Under the pieces are notes generated by a model. The model saw nothing but the letters and a program-made list of their open reading frames with translations. It was not told the origin of the DNA and did not search any database. A stretch of DNA of 5,470 bases, from positions 1-5,470 of the forward strand of contig JAITDV010000016.1 of NCBI GenBank assembly GCA_031282385.1. Reading direction: 5' to 3'. This DNA is from Planctomycetaceae bacterium. Its GTDB lineage: Bacteria; Planctomycetota; Planctomycetia; Pirellulales; Thermoguttaceae. The translations under genes were made by a program, and so were the position numbers. This document shows positions 5,088-5,470 of this stretch, piece after piece (within the stretch, counting starts at the first letter, position 1; each line of letters begins with the position of its first letter).

Positions 5088-5470
5088 TAAATCGCAATTG
5101 CGGAAAGGTGAAACAAAAATACACAAAAAAACTTTAACACACATTTTTCGGAGACGTCTAATTTGGGATTGTATCTTTTGGCAAGATTAGTTACAATTCA
5201 GCGCCATATTATTTGATGTTGTATAAAGTTACAAAAAATAGAATTTCTGTAACAACAAATAGTGCTTGGTTGATTTTCAAAAAATTATAGTGTAATATTT
5301 TTTGCAACGTTTATTTTATCTGCTAACAAAAAATGGTGTATCTAGTTGTCCCTGAAAAAGTCTTTTTGTTGTTTTAATGGTATCCAACTTGTTTGCGGCG
5401 AGTTCGTTTGAGCATCTGAATGGGTACTCCTTGTCAATTAATTTTGATAATAGACCTTTTCGTTAACCTG
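5088..5470. other. A/T-rich region downstream of the operon, no supported gene
   Basis: Neither strand has a convincing gene. Visible items are a perfect 10-bp palindrome CGCAATTGCG (5093-5102), ACACAAAAAA (5121-5130) resembling the stretch after repeat copy 3, and a hairpin of GTTACA (5228-5233) with TGTAAC (5248-5253) plus three inner pairs, with no T-run. GTTACAATTCAGCGC (5190-5204) matches 474-488 upstream of sbp at 13 of 15 bases. A 48-codon minus-strand open frame (5316-5462) has no ATG or GTG start. The region may hold the promoter of a gene beyond the right edge. Confidence 0.5.

Noticed and set aside
5316..5462. A 48-codon minus-strand open frame reading LIDKEYPFRCSNELAANK in its middle
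   Set aside because: It has no ATG or GTG start or ribosome site and is closed by stops at both ends. I recognise no family, so it is most likely chance or an unrecognisable remnant.
5379..5465. A 28-codon plus-strand frame from ATG, beginning MVSNLFAASSF
   Set aside because: It is short, has no ribosome binding site, and overlaps the minus-strand frame; nothing supports translation.

Overview
The window holds a complete sulfate-uptake ABC transporter locus, all on the + strand: sbp (periplasmic sulfate-binding protein, 724-1779), cysT (also called cysU; permease, 2070-2894), cysW (permease, 3084-3896) and cysA (ATPase, 3886-4947). Sbp has a cleavable Sec signal peptide and no lipobox, so the host is most likely a diderm (Gram-negative) bacterium. 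Intergenic DNA is very A/T-rich and the genes moderately so. cysT and cysW lack a clear Shine-Dalgarno sequence, while sbp and cysA have good ones. I cannot assign the lineage from the sequence alone.

Layout. Bases 1-92 (- strand) are the start of a gene that runs off the left edge; it resembles the N-terminal helix-turn-helix region of a transposase, possibly IS630-like. Bases 93-529 hold no convincing gene but contain a strong hairpin and a short repeated motif. The transporter genes follow, separated by gaps that are large for this operon (290 bp after sbp, 189 bp after cysT); only cysW and cysA overlap. Bases 5088-5470 hold no gene I can support.

The most striking feature is a family of about 100-bp repeats occupying every large gap around and within the operon: 530-630, 1796-1885 (inverted), 2903-3005 and 4985-5087, plus a partial tandem copy at 631-692. 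Each has imperfect terminal inverted repeats of about 25 bp (20 of 25 positions pair in the first copy) and a central GCCTGCTT / AAGCAGGC hairpin. This is the architecture of a MITE-like, non-autonomous palindromic element. Its ends and hairpin are conserved although the copies have diverged, and some stem changes keep pairing through G-U.

How it works together. Sbp captures sulfate in the periplasm, CysT and CysW form the membrane channel, and CysA hydrolyses ATP to drive import for cysteine synthesis. A strong intrinsic-terminator-like hairpin lies between sbp and cysT, followed by a second stable hairpin in the cysT leader. Together they suggest that sbp is transcribed in excess over the membrane components, or that cysTWA has its own control. 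That regulatory reading is inference.
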